A model generated the notes under the pieces. That model did not search any database and was not told where the DNA came from. It saw only the letters and a list, made by a program, of their open reading frames with translations. From the NCBI RefSeq assembly GCF_013003985.1, contig NZ_CP053073.1, forward strand, positions 2,108,001 through 2,172,000: 64,000 nt of DNA. Direction: 5' to 3'. This stretch comes from Usitatibacter palustris (lineage in GTDB: Bacteria; Pseudomonadota; Gammaproteobacteria; Burkholderiales; Usitatibacteraceae). The position numbers and the translations under genes are program-made. Shown piece after piece: positions 19,946 through 30,173 of this stretch (the first letter of the stretch is position 1; every line of letters starts with the position of its first letter).

Positions 19946-22135
19946 TCAGTAATACGGCCTGGGAGGCAGCCCGCGGCCCGGCGCGTAGGGGAAGCTGAGC
20001 GACTTGTACTCGTCGAGGGACAGCGGCGGCGGTATCGTTCCCTTCGGCAGCGGCCGCTTCGAGACGGAAGCGAAATAGGCGATGGACGCGTCGCGCCACC
20101 ACTGTGCTTCGCGTTCCTGGATCGCGAGGAAGGTGGCGACTTCGCGATGGCGCCGCACGTCGATGTCGTCCTTGAGCTTGTCCCATCGCGCGCGGAACCC
20201 GGTCACCGCATCCACACCCCGGTCGTAGCGCTTGATGAGCTCCTCCCAGAGCGTGCGGCCCGAGGGCATCTTGTAATCCCACGGAAGGTGGTGGAACCAC
20301 AGGAGGTACTTCTCGGGCGTGGTCTTCGGGTCGGAGAAGCGTTTCGCCAGCGCAGGTGCGTACTGCGACGCCGCGTTGCTGCCCGAGGCTGTGCGGTCGA
20401 AGCCGATGCCGTTCTTGTCGGCCTGGTGGTAGTAGACCGGGTTCCACTCGGGGCGCTTCAGGTTCGATACCCAGGGGCCCGGACCGTAGTGGTGACCCGT
20501 CGCCATCACGTGATGCAGCCCGAGCGGCGTCATGTAGTCGACCACCGCTTCGCGCGACTCCATCATGATCGCGAGGATTGCCTTCACCACGCGCGGATCG
20601 GTCGAGAACGTCTGCTCGATCCACTCGCGCGCGATCGCCTCGGACGACGCCTCGGGATCCCACGCCATGCGACCGAAGGCATACCAATTGGCCTGGTCGA
20701 AATGCGAGCCGCACCACGTGCGGTGGCTGCCGGTATTTGCGACGGCGGCGACGCCAGTGATCTTGTAGCCATGCGCGCGCCCGTCGATCACTTTCGCGAC
20801 CGTCGTACCCTTCCCGCCCTGGTGGGTGTCGTCCTGCAGGACCTCCTCGTACATCGGGCCGAGGTAGGCGAGATGCGTGGCGAATCCCAGGTACTCCTTC
20901 GTGATCTGGAACTCCATGAAGAGCGGGGTCTTCGGGACCGCGCCGAACAGCGGATGGAAGGGCTCGCGCGGCTGGAAGTCGATCGCGCCGTTCTTCACCT
21001 GCACGATCACGTTCTTCGCGAACTTCCCGTCGAGCGCCTTGAACTCCGTGTACGCCTGCTTGTGGCGGTCCTCGGTGTCGTGCGCCGAGTAGACGAACGC
21101 GCGCCACAGCACCAGCCCGCCGTGCGGTGCAAGAGCTTTGGCCAGCATGTTGGCGCCGTCGGCATGGCTGCGCTCGTAGTCCTGCGGCCCGGGCTGGCCC
21201 TCGGAATTGGCCTTCACCAGGAAGCCGCCGAAATCGGGAATCGCCGCGTAGATCGCCTCGGCCCGTTCCTTCCACCACGCAAGGACCTTGGGATCGAGCG
21301 GGTCGGCAGTCTTGAGGTCACCGAGCTCCACGGGCGTGGACCAGCGCACCGCGAGGTAGACCTTGATGCCATACGGGCGAAGCACTTCCGCGACGGCCTT
21401 CACCTTCGCGATCCACGGCGCGGTGACGATCTCGATCCGCGCGTTGACGTTGTTGAGCACCGTCCCGTTGATGCCGAGTGAAGCGGTAGCGCGCGCGTAG
21501 TCGACGTACCGCTGGTCCTTCACCTCGGGAAGCGTCCACCAGTCCCAGATGGACTCGCCCGCGTAGCCGCGCTCGACCGTGCGATCGAGGTTGTCCCAAT
21601 GGTTGAGCATGCGCAGGTGAACCTTCGGTGCCGATTGCTCGTCGAGCTTCTCGAGATTGGCACCCGTCCGGACCGCGCGCAGCCAGGCGAACGTGCCGTA
21701 GAGAAGGCCCACGTCGGAGTTCGCGGCGATCAGCGTGACCTTGTGGCCATCGAGTTTGGTAGCTCGTACCAAATAGCCTTCGGCACCGAGTCCCGCGAGC
21801 GGGAGCTTGAGCGATTTGATCGCGGGCATCGAAGCGGGTGTAGCGAGAACGACCGCGCCCTCCTCGACCTCGCCGGCCAGGACCGGCGCGCGTCCCACGA
21901 GCCCCGAAAGACCGCGATGCAGTTCCGCAACGGCCGCGAGGATCGTCAGCGAAGGATTCTTCGGCACGACGATGGCCTTGGCACGGGCCTCGACCTTCTC
22001 GCGTGGCGGACCTTCGAGAGGACGGTAGCGAAGCCAGAGATCGTAGCCCTCCTCTTCGAAGCCCCAGGCGGGGTTCAGCGGAAGGGCCAGCATCAGCGGA
22101 GCGAGTGTTTGGAGAATGGTTTTTTGTCGGCTCAT
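19946..22135 (-). CDS. Alpha-glucuronidase, GH67, periplasmic
   Basis: A 729-residue enzyme that removes (4-O-methyl-)glucuronic acid from the non-reducing end of xylo-oligosaccharides. The ATG at 22133-22135 opens a signal peptide (MSRQKTILQTLAPLMLALPL ... WG), so it is exported. The GH67 catalytic residues can be placed by motif: E312 in VKANSEGQPGP (acid), D386 in VKNGAIDFQPREP and E408 in FMEFQITKEY (base pair). MLNHWDNLDRTVERGYAG is also a family hallmark, and the length is typical. An earlier ATG in frame at 22210 would run across the operator and lacks a signal peptide at its start. It diverges from the GH3-GH3-GH10 operon. Confidence 0.95.
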   Translation of the reverse strand: MSRQKTILQTLAPLMLALPLNPAWGFEEEGYDLWLRYRPLEGPPREKVEARAKAIVVPKNPSLTILAAVAELHRGLSGLVGRAPVLAGEVEEGAVVLATPASMPAIKSLKLPLAGLGAEGYLVRATKLDGHKVTLIAANSDVGLLYGTFAWLRAVRTGANLEKLDEQSAPKVHLRMLNHWDNLDRTVERGYAGESIWDWWTLPEVKDQRYVDYARATASLGINGTVLNNVNARIEIVTAPWIAKVKAVAEVLRPYGIKVYLAVRWSTPVELGDLKTADPLDPKVLAWWKERAEAIYAAIPDFGGFLVKANSEGQPGPQDYERSHADGANMLAKALAPHGGLVLWRAFVYSAHDTEDRHKQAYTEFKALDGKFAKNVIVQVKNGAIDFQPREPFHPLFGAVPKTPLFMEFQITKEYLGFATHLAYLGPMYEEVLQDDTHQGGKGTTVAKVIDGRAHGYKITGVAAVANTGSHRTWCGSHFDQANWYAFGRMAWDPEASSEAIAREWIEQTFSTDPRVVKAILAIMMESREAVVDYMTPLGLHHVMATGHHYGPGPWVSNLKRPEWNPVYYHQADKNGIGFDRTASGSNAASQYAPALAKRFSDPKTTPEKYLLWFHHLPWDYKMPSGRTLWEELIKRYDRGVDAVTGFRARWDKLKDDIDVRRHREVATFLAIQEREAQWWRDASIAYFASVSKRPLPKGTIPPPLSLDEYKSLSFPYAPGRGLPPRPYY

Positions 22136-22146
22136 ATGTGGTGCAT

Positions 22147-22167
22147 CTTGCCCCAGCATTGGGCAAG
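22147..22167. repeat. Inverted repeat in the GH67/GH3 divergent promoter
   Basis: CTTGCCC (22147-22153) and GGGCAAG (22161-22167) form perfect 7-bp arms around a 7-nt spacer, 12 bp from the GH67 start and 13 bp from the operator. It may be a second protein-binding site or a 5'-leader hairpin of the GH67 mRNA. Confidence 0.45.
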
Positions 22168-22179
22168 GTGCCAGAATGG

Positions 22180-22193
22180 TGGTAACGCTACCT
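22180..22193. promoter_or_regulatory. XylR-box-like operator between GH67 and the GH3 operon
   Basis: TGGTAACGCTACCT is a near-perfect palindrome (GGTA-ACG-C-TACC) in the 68-bp divergent intergenic region, 45 bp before the GH67 start and 10 bp before the GH3 ATG. It could repress both directions at once. Confidence 0.7.
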
Positions 22194-22203
22194 CTTTTCA
22201 AGA

Positions 22204-24199
22204 ATGCCACAACAAACCCTCTTTGAGACCCCCGCCGCGGCTACTCGCGGTGCACGACGCCTGTGCGCCGCGGTATTTGCCGCATTGATCGCAGTCTCAT
22301 CGAGCGCGGTATCGCAACCGGCCAGCGTCACGGCCAGTCCGCTCTACAAGCAGTCCTCGGTGAGCGTCGAGCGTCGCGTGGCCGACCTGCTCGCGCGCAT
22401 GACCACCGAGGAAAAGATCGCGGAGCTGCATCGCGGCATCCGCCCCCTTGCATCGGGATCCCGCAAGTCCGATTCGCGGCTGGGCATCCCGACACTGTTC
22501 CACGAGAGCGGCACTCCGAAGGGAGGTGCGACGCCTTTTCCCCAGGGCATCGCACTCGCCGCCTCGTGGGACCCCGCAGGGGTTCGCGACGTGCACGCGG
22601 CGATCGCGCGCCAGGCACGCACGCGCGGAGCCACCGTCGTATCGGCGCCTTCCCTCGATGTCGTGCGCGATCCACGCCGCGGGCGCATCGAACAGACATT
22701 TGGAGAAGACGCGTTCCTCGTCACTGAAATGGGCATCGCCGCGCTCGAAGGACTGCAGGGCATGGGCTCGGTTCTGAATGCGGACAAGGTGATTGCGGCC
22801 GCGGGCCACTTCGCGGGACATGGCGTTCCCATGCAGGGCGAAGCGATCAGCCCCGCCCCGCTTTCGCGGCGCGAGCTCCGTGACTTCTTCTTCCCGCCGT
22901 TCGAGCAGGCCGTGCAGCGTGGCGGGCTTTCAATCATCACGGCGTCGCGCAGTGAAATCGATGCCGTTCCTTCGCACGCGGATGCCTGGCTCCTGCGCGG
23001 CATCCTGCGCGACGAATGGAAGTACAACGGGCTCGTGATGGCGGCGCCCGGTGGCGTTGCTGATCTCCAGGCTCCTTATGGTGTCGCCGCTGATCCCACC
23101 TCCGCGGCCCGCCTCGCATTCAATGCCGGCGTCGACGCCTCCGAAGGTTTTTCCGCGCTGAAGGCCGGCGACGTGGATGCCGCGCGGCTCGATGCCGCCG
23201 TCGCCCGCGTGCTCACGCTCAAGTTCAAGGCCGGACTCTTCGACAAGCCAGCGCTGCGCAGCAAGGCCGTGGCACTCGACGACACGGTCGCGCTGAAGGC
23301 CGCGCAACGCGCGATCGTGCTTCTCAAGAACGATGGCGTGCTGCCGCTCGCGCAGGGTCGTGTGGCGATCGTCACTGCGGATCGTGGCCTTGCGGCCGCG
23401 TTGCGCACCGGGGCGCGTGGGCGCGTTGAAGTCACGGCGGCCACGAAACTCGCCGATGCGGCGGCGCAGGCAACCCACATTGTTCTGGTTCTTGGCGACG
23501 CAACGGCAAAGGATCTTGACGCCGCGATGGATGCCGCGGCGGCTCGCGGCAAGCCCATCGTCGTGGTCCTGACCGGCTCGCGGCCGATGGCCACCGTGAA
23601 GATGGCCTCGCAGGCGAGCGCGATTGTCGGCGCCTGGAGCCTCGGGGCGCAAGGCGGCAAGGCCATTGCCGATGCGCTGCTCGGCGACATCAATCCCGGC
23701 GGGAAACTTCCGGTGTCGATCGCGCGCAGTGATGGCCAGTTGCCGACGTATCACGACTGGAAGCCCTCCGCGAGACGCGGCTATCTGTTCGACAGCACCG
23801 AACCGCTCTTCGCATTCGGATGGGGCTTCAGCTATTCCACGTTCGAAGTCAGCGCACCGCGCCTGTCCGCGAAGTCGATGGCCACCGACGGGTCCGTCGA
23901 AGTCTCCGTCGATGTCCGCAACAACGGCCGCCGCGCCGGCGACGAGGTCGTCCAACTTTATGTACGCGACACGTTGAGTACCGTGACGCGGCCGGTGCAG
24001 ATGCTGCGCGGCTTCGAGCGCGTGACGCTGGCACCCGGCGAGCAACGCACCGTGCGCTTCACCCTGCCTGCGCGCTCGCTCGCGCTGTGGAACGAACAGA
24101 TGCAGCGTGTCGTCGAGCCCGGCGAATTCGAAGTGCTGGCCGGCGCGAATTCTCTGCAGCTCCAATCCGCCACCCTCACCGTCCTCGGGAAGCCCTGAC
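22204..24199 (+). CDS. GH3-family protein, probably catalytically dead
   Basis: The protein has 664 residues (stop 24196-24198) with an N-terminal hydrophobic segment that acts as a signal peptide (about 15-38). The fold is GH3: the two-lobed catalytic core and a C-terminal fibronectin-III-like domain (about 550-660) align along the whole length with the next gene. However, key residues are lost. The nucleophile motif VVSDYNAV of its neighbour reads VMAAPGGV here (Ala281 replaces the Asp), the substrate-binding KH pair reads GH (Gly201), DPRWGR reads DPRRGR, and SYNEIDG reads SRSEIDA. The reading frame is intact and codon use is normal, so it is kept as a protein, perhaps for sugar binding or regulation. 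It overlaps nothing and is 1 bp from the next start. Confidence 0.85.
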
Positions 24200-26569
24200 A
24201 TGATGCGCAACGGACGGCGCAACGCCCTCAAGTCGATCGCCGGTTTGTCCGCCTACGCGGGTGCGGCGGCGGTCCTTCCCGGCACCGCGCTCGCACAGGC
24301 CGCGCCGCCGGCTTACAAGAATGCTTCGCTGCCGGTCGAGCTGCGCGTGAAGGATCTCCTCGCGCGCATGACGCTGGAAGAAAAATGCGCGCAGATGATC
24401 GCGCTGTGGATGACGAAGACCGAAGTCACCGATGCGAACGGCTTCTTCTCGCCCGAGAAGGCGGACAAGGCCTATCCCGCGAGCTTCGGGCAGATGACGC
24501 GACCCTCGGATCGCCGCGGCGCACCGAACATACCCAACAAGCGCTACCGTGATCCCGAGGACATCGTGCGCCTCGTGAACGACACGCAGCGCTGGGCCCT
24601 GGAGAAAACGCGCCTGGGCATCCCGGTGCTGTGTCACGAGGAATGCCTGCACGGCTACATGGCGCCCGACGCGACGATGTTCCCGCAGGCGATCGCGCTG
24701 TCTGGCGGCTTCGATCTCGCGCTGATGCGCGAAGTGAGCAGCACGATCGCCCGCGAGATGCGCGCGCACGGCTCGCACCTCGCGCTCTCGCCCGTGGTCG
24801 ACATCGCGCGAGACCCTCGCTGGGGCCGCATCGAAGAGACCTTCGGCGAAGACACTTACCTGTGCAGCGAGATGGGGGTCGCCGCCGTGCTCGGATTGCA
24901 GGGCGAAGGCCGCACGCTCGGGCCCGGCAAGGTCTTCGCGACCTTGAAGCACATGACCGGCCACGGGCAACCCAACGCCGGCCTCAACGTCGCACCCGCA
25001 CCGGTGGGCGAACGCGAGCTGCGCGAAAGCTTCTTCCCGCCGTTCCGCGAAGTCGTCGCGCGCACCGGCATCAGCTCGGTCATGCCTTCCTATAACGAGA
25101 TCGATGGCGTCGCCTCGCACGTGAACAAGTGGCTGATCGGCGACGTGCTGCGCGGCGAATGGAAGTTCGATGGCGCCGTCGTCAGCGACTACAACGCGGT
25201 CGAGCATCTCCAGAGCCTGCACAAGGTCGTCCCGGATCTCCCCGAAGCCGCGGTGCGTACTCTTGCCGCGGGCGTGGACAGCGAGCTTCCCGATGGCGCC
25301 GCCTTCCGCAACCTCCCCGCGCTCGTGCGTGCCGGCCGCGTGCCCGAAAGCGCGATCGACGCCGCCTGCGGCCGCATGCTCTCGCTCAAGTTCCGCGCCG
25401 GGTTGTTCGAGAACCCGTACGCGAAGTGGGACGAGGCGCGCACGATCACCGGCAACGCCGAAGCGCGCGCGCTCGCGCTGAAGGCCTCGCATCGGTCGAT
25501 ATGTTTGCTCAAGAACGATGGCCTCCTGCCGCTCGCGGCGGGCACGCACAAGCGCGTGGCCGTCATCGGCCCCAACGCCGCGATCGCGCGGCTGGGGGGC
25601 TACTCGAGCGAACCCAGGCAGAAAATCTCGCTGCTCGCAGGCGTGCAGGCGAAGCTCGCAGGCAAGGCCGAGGTCGTGCATGCCCAGGGCGTGTTCATCA
25701 CCCAGAGTGAAGACCGCGGCGCGGACGAGGTGCTGCTCGCCGATCCGAAGCGCAACCGCGAGCTCATCCAGGAAGCGGTCGCCGTCGCGAAGACGGCCGA
25801 TGTGATCCTGCTGGCGATCGGCGACACCGAGCAAACCAGCCGCGAGGGCTATGCGACCAACCACCTGGGCGATCGCACCAGCCTCGATCTTGTCGGCGAA
25901 CAGAACGAGCTCGTCGATGCGCTGCACGCGCTGCGCAAGCCCCTGGTCATCGTCGCGATCAACGGCCGCCCGCCGAGCTGGCCCAACGCGGTGGCCAAGT
26001 GCAATGCGCTGCTCGAGTGCTGGTACCTCGCGCAGGAAGGCGGCACGGCGATGGCCGATGCGCTCTTCGGGGACGTGAATCCCGGGGCCAAGCTGCCGGT
26101 CACTGTCGTACGCGATGTCTCGCAGGTCCCTTTCTATTACAACGCCCGCCCCGTGCCTCGCGCCGGCGCGCGCGAGCCCGTGCCGCTCTTTCCCTTCGGT
26201 TTCGGCCTGAGCTACACCAGGTTCGAGATCGGAACGCCGCGTCTTTCGGCGAACCGCATTGGACCGACGGGCAGCGTCACGGTGGAGGTCGATGTGCACA
26301 ACACCGGAAAGCGAGCCGGGGACGAAGTGGTGCAGCTCTATGTCCGGCAGACGGTTGCCTCCGTCGCTCGCCCCGTGAAGCAGCTCAAGGGTTTCGCGCG
26401 CGTGACGCTCGAGCCCGGCGAGAAGCGCACGGTGTCGATCAAGCTCGAGGCGCGAGCGCTCGCCCTGTGGAACGCCGCGATGAAGGAAGTCGTCGAGACC
26501 GGCACCTACGACCTGATGGTCGGGCCGAACTCGCGCGACCTGAAGAAGACAACCCTCACCATTGCCTGA
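24200..26569 (+). CDS. GH3 beta-xylosidase/beta-glucosidase, exported
   Basis: A 789-residue GH3 enzyme with intact catalytic features. The nucleophile Asp lies in FDGAVVSDYNAVEHL, the substrate-binding KH in LKHMTGHGQP, and DPRWGRIEETFGED and MPSYNEIDGVASH are also present. A C-terminal fibronectin-III-like domain closes the protein (RAGDEVVQLYVR). The N-terminus MMRNGRRNALKSIAGLSAY looks like a twin-arginine or lipoprotein-free export signal. It probably hydrolyses xylo-oligosaccharides from the non-reducing end. The ATG at 24200 follows the inactive GH3 stop by one base; the GH10 gene follows 6 bp later. Beta-glucosidase activity cannot be excluded. Confidence 0.93.
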   Translation: MMRNGRRNALKSIAGLSAYAGAAAVLPGTALAQAAPPAYKNASLPVELRVKDLLARMTLEEKCAQMIALWMTKTEVTDANGFFSPEKADKAYPASFGQMTRPSDRRGAPNIPNKRYRDPEDIVRLVNDTQRWALEKTRLGIPVLCHEECLHGYMAPDATMFPQAIALSGGFDLALMREVSSTIAREMRAHGSHLALSPVVDIARDPRWGRIEETFGEDTYLCSEMGVAAVLGLQGEGRTLGPGKVFATLKHMTGHGQPNAGLNVAPAPVGERELRESFFPPFREVVARTGISSVMPSYNEIDGVASHVNKWLIGDVLRGEWKFDGAVVSDYNAVEHLQSLHKVVPDLPEAAVRTLAAGVDSELPDGAAFRNLPALVRAGRVPESAIDAACGRMLSLKFRAGLFENPYAKWDEARTITGNAEARALALKASHRSICLLKNDGLLPLAAGTHKRVAVIGPNAAIARLGGYSSEPRQKISLLAGVQAKLAGKAEVVHAQGVFITQSEDRGADEVLLADPKRNRELIQEAVAVAKTADVILLAIGDTEQTSREGYATNHLGDRTSLDLVGEQNELVDALHALRKPLVIVAINGRPPSWPNAVAKCNALLECWYLAQEGGTAMADALFGDVNPGAKLPVTVVRDVSQVPFYYNARPVPRAGAREPVPLFPFGFGLSYTRFEIGTPRLSANRIGPTGSVTVEVDVHNTGKRAGDEVVQLYVRQTVASVARPVKQLKGFARVTLEPGEKRTVSIKLEARALALWNAAMKEVVETGTYDLMVGPNSRDLKKTTLTIA

Positions 26570-26575
26570 GACGCC

Positions 26576-27730
26576 ATGACCTCACGCCGCGACTTCTCGA
26601 AGCTCCTCCTCGGTGCCGGCGCCGGCGCTCTCCTCCCGTTCTCGACACATGCCAGCGAGCCCTTCGAGTCGCTCGATGCGATCGGCCGCAAGAAGGGCCT
26701 CCGATTCGGCAATGCGATGGGCATCTCCGCGAGCGGCGTGCGCGCGGGCTCGCGCTTCCACGACGCGGGTTACCAGGCGCTCAACGCGCGCGAGTGCGGC
26801 GTGATCGTCGCGGAGAACGAGACCAAGTGGCAGGCCTTGCGCCCGCGCCCGGACACCTTCCGTTTCGCGCAGGCCGACGAGATGTTCGCGTGGGCCACGG
26901 CGAACAAGATCCTGGTGCGCGGCCACACGCTCATCTGGCAGCCGCCCAAGTGGATGCCCAAGTGGGTGAACGAATACGACTTCGGGGCGCAGCCCAAGAA
27001 GGAAGCCGAGCGACTGCTCACCGAGCACGTGAGCACGGTCTGCAAGCACTTCGGCAAGACGATCGTGAGCTACGACGTCGTGAACGAGACGATCGATCCC
27101 AAGACCGGCGAGATGCGCGTCAACGTCTTCACCGAGCGCCTGGGCGCGATGGACCAGGTCGACCTCATGTTCCGGCTCGCGAAGGAGCATGCGCCGCACG
27201 CGGAGCTGGTCTACAACGACTACATGAGCTGGGGCGCGGGCTACACGAAGCACCGTGCGGGCGTCCTGAAGCTCCTCGCGGAGTTCCGCAAGCGCGGAAC
27301 ACCGGTGACGGCCCTGGGCCTGCAGAGCCACATCGGCTCGACCGAAGACGGCGTCGAGCCGCCGACGGGTGACTCCCACGTGCGCGAGTGGCGCCGGTTC
27401 CTCGATGAAGTCACGGCCATGGGCTACGACCTGCTCATCACGGAGTTCGATGTGCACGATCGCCACTTCCCGAGCGATATCGCCGTGCGCGATGCGGCGG
27501 TCGCGTCGCTCGCGAAGACCTACCTCGATCTCACGCTGAGCTACCCGCGCCTGCACACGGTGATGACCTGGGGCCTCGCGGACAACGCGAGCTGGCTCCA
27601 GGACATGGATCGCCAGCCGCGCACGGACGGGATGCCCAAGCGGCCCTGCCCCTACGACGCGCAGCTCAAGGCGAAGCCGATGCGCACCGCGATGGCCGAC
27701 GCGTTTCGCGCGATGCCCAACCGGAAATAG
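26576..27730 (+). CDS. Endo-beta-1,4-xylanase, GH10, Tat-exported
   Basis: A 384-residue GH10 xylanase that cuts the xylan backbone internally and tolerates glucuronosyl side chains. The acid/base glutamate is E171 in DVVNETI and the nucleophile E290 in LLITEFDVHD. Substrate-site motifs NETKW, GHTLIWQ and ALGLQSHIG are present. The N-terminus MTSRRDFSKLLLGAGAGALL is a textbook twin-arginine signal (SRRDFSK). It ends the GH3-GH3-GH10 operon and converges with the chemoreceptor gene. There is no carbohydrate-binding module, so it probably acts on soluble or partly degraded xylan in the periplasm or at the surface. Confidence 0.96.
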   Translation: MTSRRDFSKLLLGAGAGALLPFSTHASEPFESLDAIGRKKGLRFGNAMGISASGVRAGSRFHDAGYQALNARECGVIVAENETKWQALRPRPDTFRFAQADEMFAWATANKILVRGHTLIWQPPKWMPKWVNEYDFGAQPKKEAERLLTEHVSTVCKHFGKTIVSYDVVNETIDPKTGEMRVNVFTERLGAMDQVDLMFRLAKEHAPHAELVYNDYMSWGAGYTKHRAGVLKLLAEFRKRGTPVTALGLQSHIGSTEDGVEPPTGDSHVREWRRFLDEVTAMGYDLLITEFDVHDRHFPSDIAVRDAAVASLAKTYLDLTLSYPRLHTVMTWGLADNASWLQDMDRQPRTDGMPKRPCPYDAQLKAKPMRTAMADAFRAMPNRK

Positions 27731-27762
27731 AGGGACTCGACGAGGCTACGCGGCGACGACGC

Positions 27763-29454
27763 TCAGAATTCCTGCCACTCCGAGTCGCCTTCAGACGCCT
27801 TCGCCAGCGCTGTGCGTGGCGCCGTAGCGGACGAACGGGCGGCGAGGCGCGAAGCCCGCGGAGCGGCGATCATCGCTGCCCCGGCCGCGACGGTGGCGCT
27901 ATCCGAGGCGCCATCGACCTGGAATCGCGCGACCGAGCGCGCGAGCTCGCCGGCCTGGCTGGCCATGCTCGATGCCGCGGCGGTGGCCTCCTCGACGAGC
28001 GAGGCGTTCATCTGCACCACGTGATCCATCTGCGCGATGGCCTTGTTGATCTGTTCGATGCCCGAGCTCTGCTCGGTGCCCGCCGCGGCGATCTCGCCCA
28101 TGATCGACGCCACGGACTGGACGGTGGTCACGAGCTCTTCCATGGTCCTGCCGGCGCTCTCGACCTGGCGCGCGCCCTGTTCGACGCCCTTCACCGAATC
28201 GTCGATGAGGGAGCGGATCTCCTTGGCCGACGAGGCGGAGCGCTGCGCGAGTGTGCGCACCTCGGAGGCGACGACCGCGAAGCCGCGGCCCTGCTCGCCC
28301 GCGCGCGCGGCCTCGACCGCGGCGTTGAGGGCGAGGATGTTGGTCTGGAACGCGATGCCGTCGATCACGCCGACGATCTCGGCCATGCGCGACGAGGACG
28401 ACTTCACGCCCTGCATCGTCTTCACGACGCCGGCCACGGCCTCGCCGCTGTCGTGCGCCTTCTTCGAGGCGGACATCGCGAGCTCGCTCGCCTTCTTCGC
28501 GTTGTCCGCGCTCTGCTTCACCGTGCTGGTGAACTCCTCCAGCGTCGAGGCCGTTTCCTCGAGCGAACTCGCGTGCTCCTCGGTGCGGCTGGAGAGCTGC
28601 AGGTTGCCCTCCGCGACTTCGCCCGCGCCGACTGCGATCGACTCCGCGCCGCCGCGGATCTGGCGAACCATCTCGCCCAGCCCCGCGTTCATGTCGCGCA
28701 GCGCCGCCTGGAGTTGCGCCGGCTCGTCGCGGCCCGAGATTTCGATCCTGGCGGTGAGGTCGCCCGACGAGACGCGGCGCGCGATGGCCACCGACTCGCC
28801 GAGGGGAACGGTGATGCTGCGGGTCGTGAACCAGGCCACCACGACCGCGACCGCGCTCATCGCGAGGGCGAGCAGGACCACCCCGTTGCGGGCGCGGGCG
28901 GCTTCGGATTCCGCCGCCTCGATGGTGACGCGGTTGGCGTCGTTCTGCAGCTTGATGAGTCTCTCGAGGCCGTCCTGCGAACGCGTCACCAGCGGGTCGA
29001 TGTCCGCCATGATCACCTTGGCCGACTCTTCCTGGCGGAAGCCGGTGGCCAGGGCGAGCGCCTCCTTGAGGGGAACGTCCAGGGCCTTGTCCACCTGGAT
29101 GAGCTCGTCGACGATGGCGCGCTCGGCGGCAGAAAGCTGCTGGCGCGTGAGTTGGGAGACCAACTCGTCATAGCGGGCGCCGAGCTTGCGCGCGCGCTCC
29201 TCGTCGGCCTGCATGCCTTTGATCTCGGCATGCAGGGCGATGTTGCGCATTGACGAGGACTGGGCGAGCGAGACGGTGCGCATCTCGGCGGCCGTCGATT
29301 CCTTGGCGCGGGCGGACTCGAGCGCCTGCCCGAAGGACTGGCGCGAACGCTCGCCGAACCACGTCGTGGCAACGAGAGCGGCGAGCATGATCGCCAGGAT
29401 GGAGCCGAAGCCCAGGGCGAGGCGGGTACCGATGCTGAAGTTGCGGAGGTTCAT
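27763..29454 (-). CDS. Methyl-accepting chemotaxis protein
   Basis: A 563-residue chemoreceptor. Residues about 13-33 form the first membrane helix, 34-188 a four-helix-bundle periplasmic sensor domain (4HB_MCP type), about 190-212 the second membrane helix, then HAMP (about 213-265) and a long cytoplasmic signalling domain. The hairpin tip reads [20 protein letters not shown], the CheA/CheW contact. The C-terminus ends EWQEF, which fits the xWxxF tail that tethers CheR/CheB methylation enzymes. It lies between the GH10 gene and a small Cache protein gene transcribed away from it. The location inside the xylan locus suggests taxis toward xylan-derived sugars, but the ligand is not visible from sequence. 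Confidence 0.94.
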   Translation of the reverse strand: MNLRNFSIGTRLALGFGSILAIMLAALVATTWFGERSRQSFGQALESARAKESTAAEMRTVSLAQSSSMRNIALHAEIKGMQADEERARKLGARYDELVSQLTRQQLSAAERAIVDELIQVDKALDVPLKEALALATGFRQEESAKVIMADIDPLVTRSQDGLERLIKLQNDANRVTIEAAESEAARARNGVVLLALAMSAVAVVVAWFTTRSITVPLGESVAIARRVSSGDLTARIEISGRDEPAQLQAALRDMNAGLGEMVRQIRGGAESIAVGAGEVAEGNLQLSSRTEEHASSLEETASTLEEFTSTVKQSADNAKKASELAMSASKKAHDSGEAVAGVVKTMQGVKSSSSRMAEIVGVIDGIAFQTNILALNAAVEAARAGEQGRGFAVVASEVRTLAQRSASSAKEIRSLIDDSVKGVEQGARQVESAGRTMEELVTTVQSVASIMGEIAAAGTEQSSGIEQINKAIAQMDHVVQMNASLVEEATAAASSMASQAGELARSVARFQVDGASDSATVAAGAAMIAAPRASRLAARSSATAPRTALAKASEGDSEWQEF

Positions 29455-29684
29455 TTTTTTTGATTTGTCCCGGTCGGAGGTTGACCGGCAGCCGCCATTC
29501 TATAGAGACCCCTTTCCCGGCCTATTTCGCCCGGACTACGGTTGTAAACCAGTGCCCGGGCATTTCTGTGACGCCGCTCACACTCCGGCCGCGGCATGGG
29601 TCCTATCATGGCGGCGCACAGATCCTGCTGGCTGCCGCGATACCTTTTCACGGCCCGCCCCACGGACCCAATCACGGAGATCCC

Positions 29685-30146
29685 ATGAATCGATTCATCT
29701 CGTTTTTCACCGCCACCTTCCTCGCGTTCGCATCACTCACGTCTTTCGCGCAGGACGCCCCGCGCGCCACCACCGCCGACGCGGAGGCCATGGTGAAGAA
29801 GGCCATCGCCCACTACAAGAAAAACGGCAAGGAAAAGGCCATCGCCGACTTCAACAAGAACCCCGGCCCGTTCGTCGACCGCGACCTCTACGTGACCGTC
29901 TACACGCCCGACGCCATGGCGCTCGCGCACATCAACCCGAAGATGGTCGGCAAGAACATGATGGAGCTGCGCGACGGCGACGGGAAATACCACATCAAGG
30001 AGCGCATGGAAGCTGCCCAGAAGGCCGAAAAAGGCTGGCAGGACTTCACGTTCTTCAACCCGGTCAGCAAGAAGATCGAGCCCAAGCGCATGTACTGGGA
30101 AAAGCACGACGGGCTGATCTTCGCCTGCGGAGCGTACAAGGCGTAA
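29685..30146 (+). CDS. Secreted single-Cache-domain protein (copy A)
   Basis: A 153-residue protein with a Sec signal peptide (MNRFISFFTATFLAFASLTS ... AQ). The mature part is a small Cache domain (sCache_2 type): AMVKKAIAHYKKNGKEKAI, DRDLYVTVYTPDAMALAH, then a C-terminal FFNPVSKKIEPKRMYWEKHD strand region. There is no membrane anchor, so it is a free periplasmic protein. It diverges from the chemoreceptor gene (230 bp apart) and could present a ligand to it. A paralogue lies at 45383-45832. A strong intrinsic terminator follows. The ATG at 29685 is preferred over an earlier in-frame start because it opens the signal peptide. Confidence 0.85.
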   Translation: MNRFISFFTATFLAFASLTSFAQDAPRATTADAEAMVKKAIAHYKKNGKEKAIADFNKNPGPFVDRDLYVTVYTPDAMALAHINPKMVGKNMMELRDGDGKYHIKERMEAAQKAEKGWQDFTFFNPVSKKIEPKRMYWEKHDGLIFACGAYKA

Positions 30147-30173
30147 GACCGCCCAAGGCGGTTTCGCTCAGGG

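Noticed and set aside
22204..24199. Calling the first GH3 a pseudogene
   Set aside because: The frame is intact from signal peptide to the last domain and codon use is normal; only catalytic residues differ.
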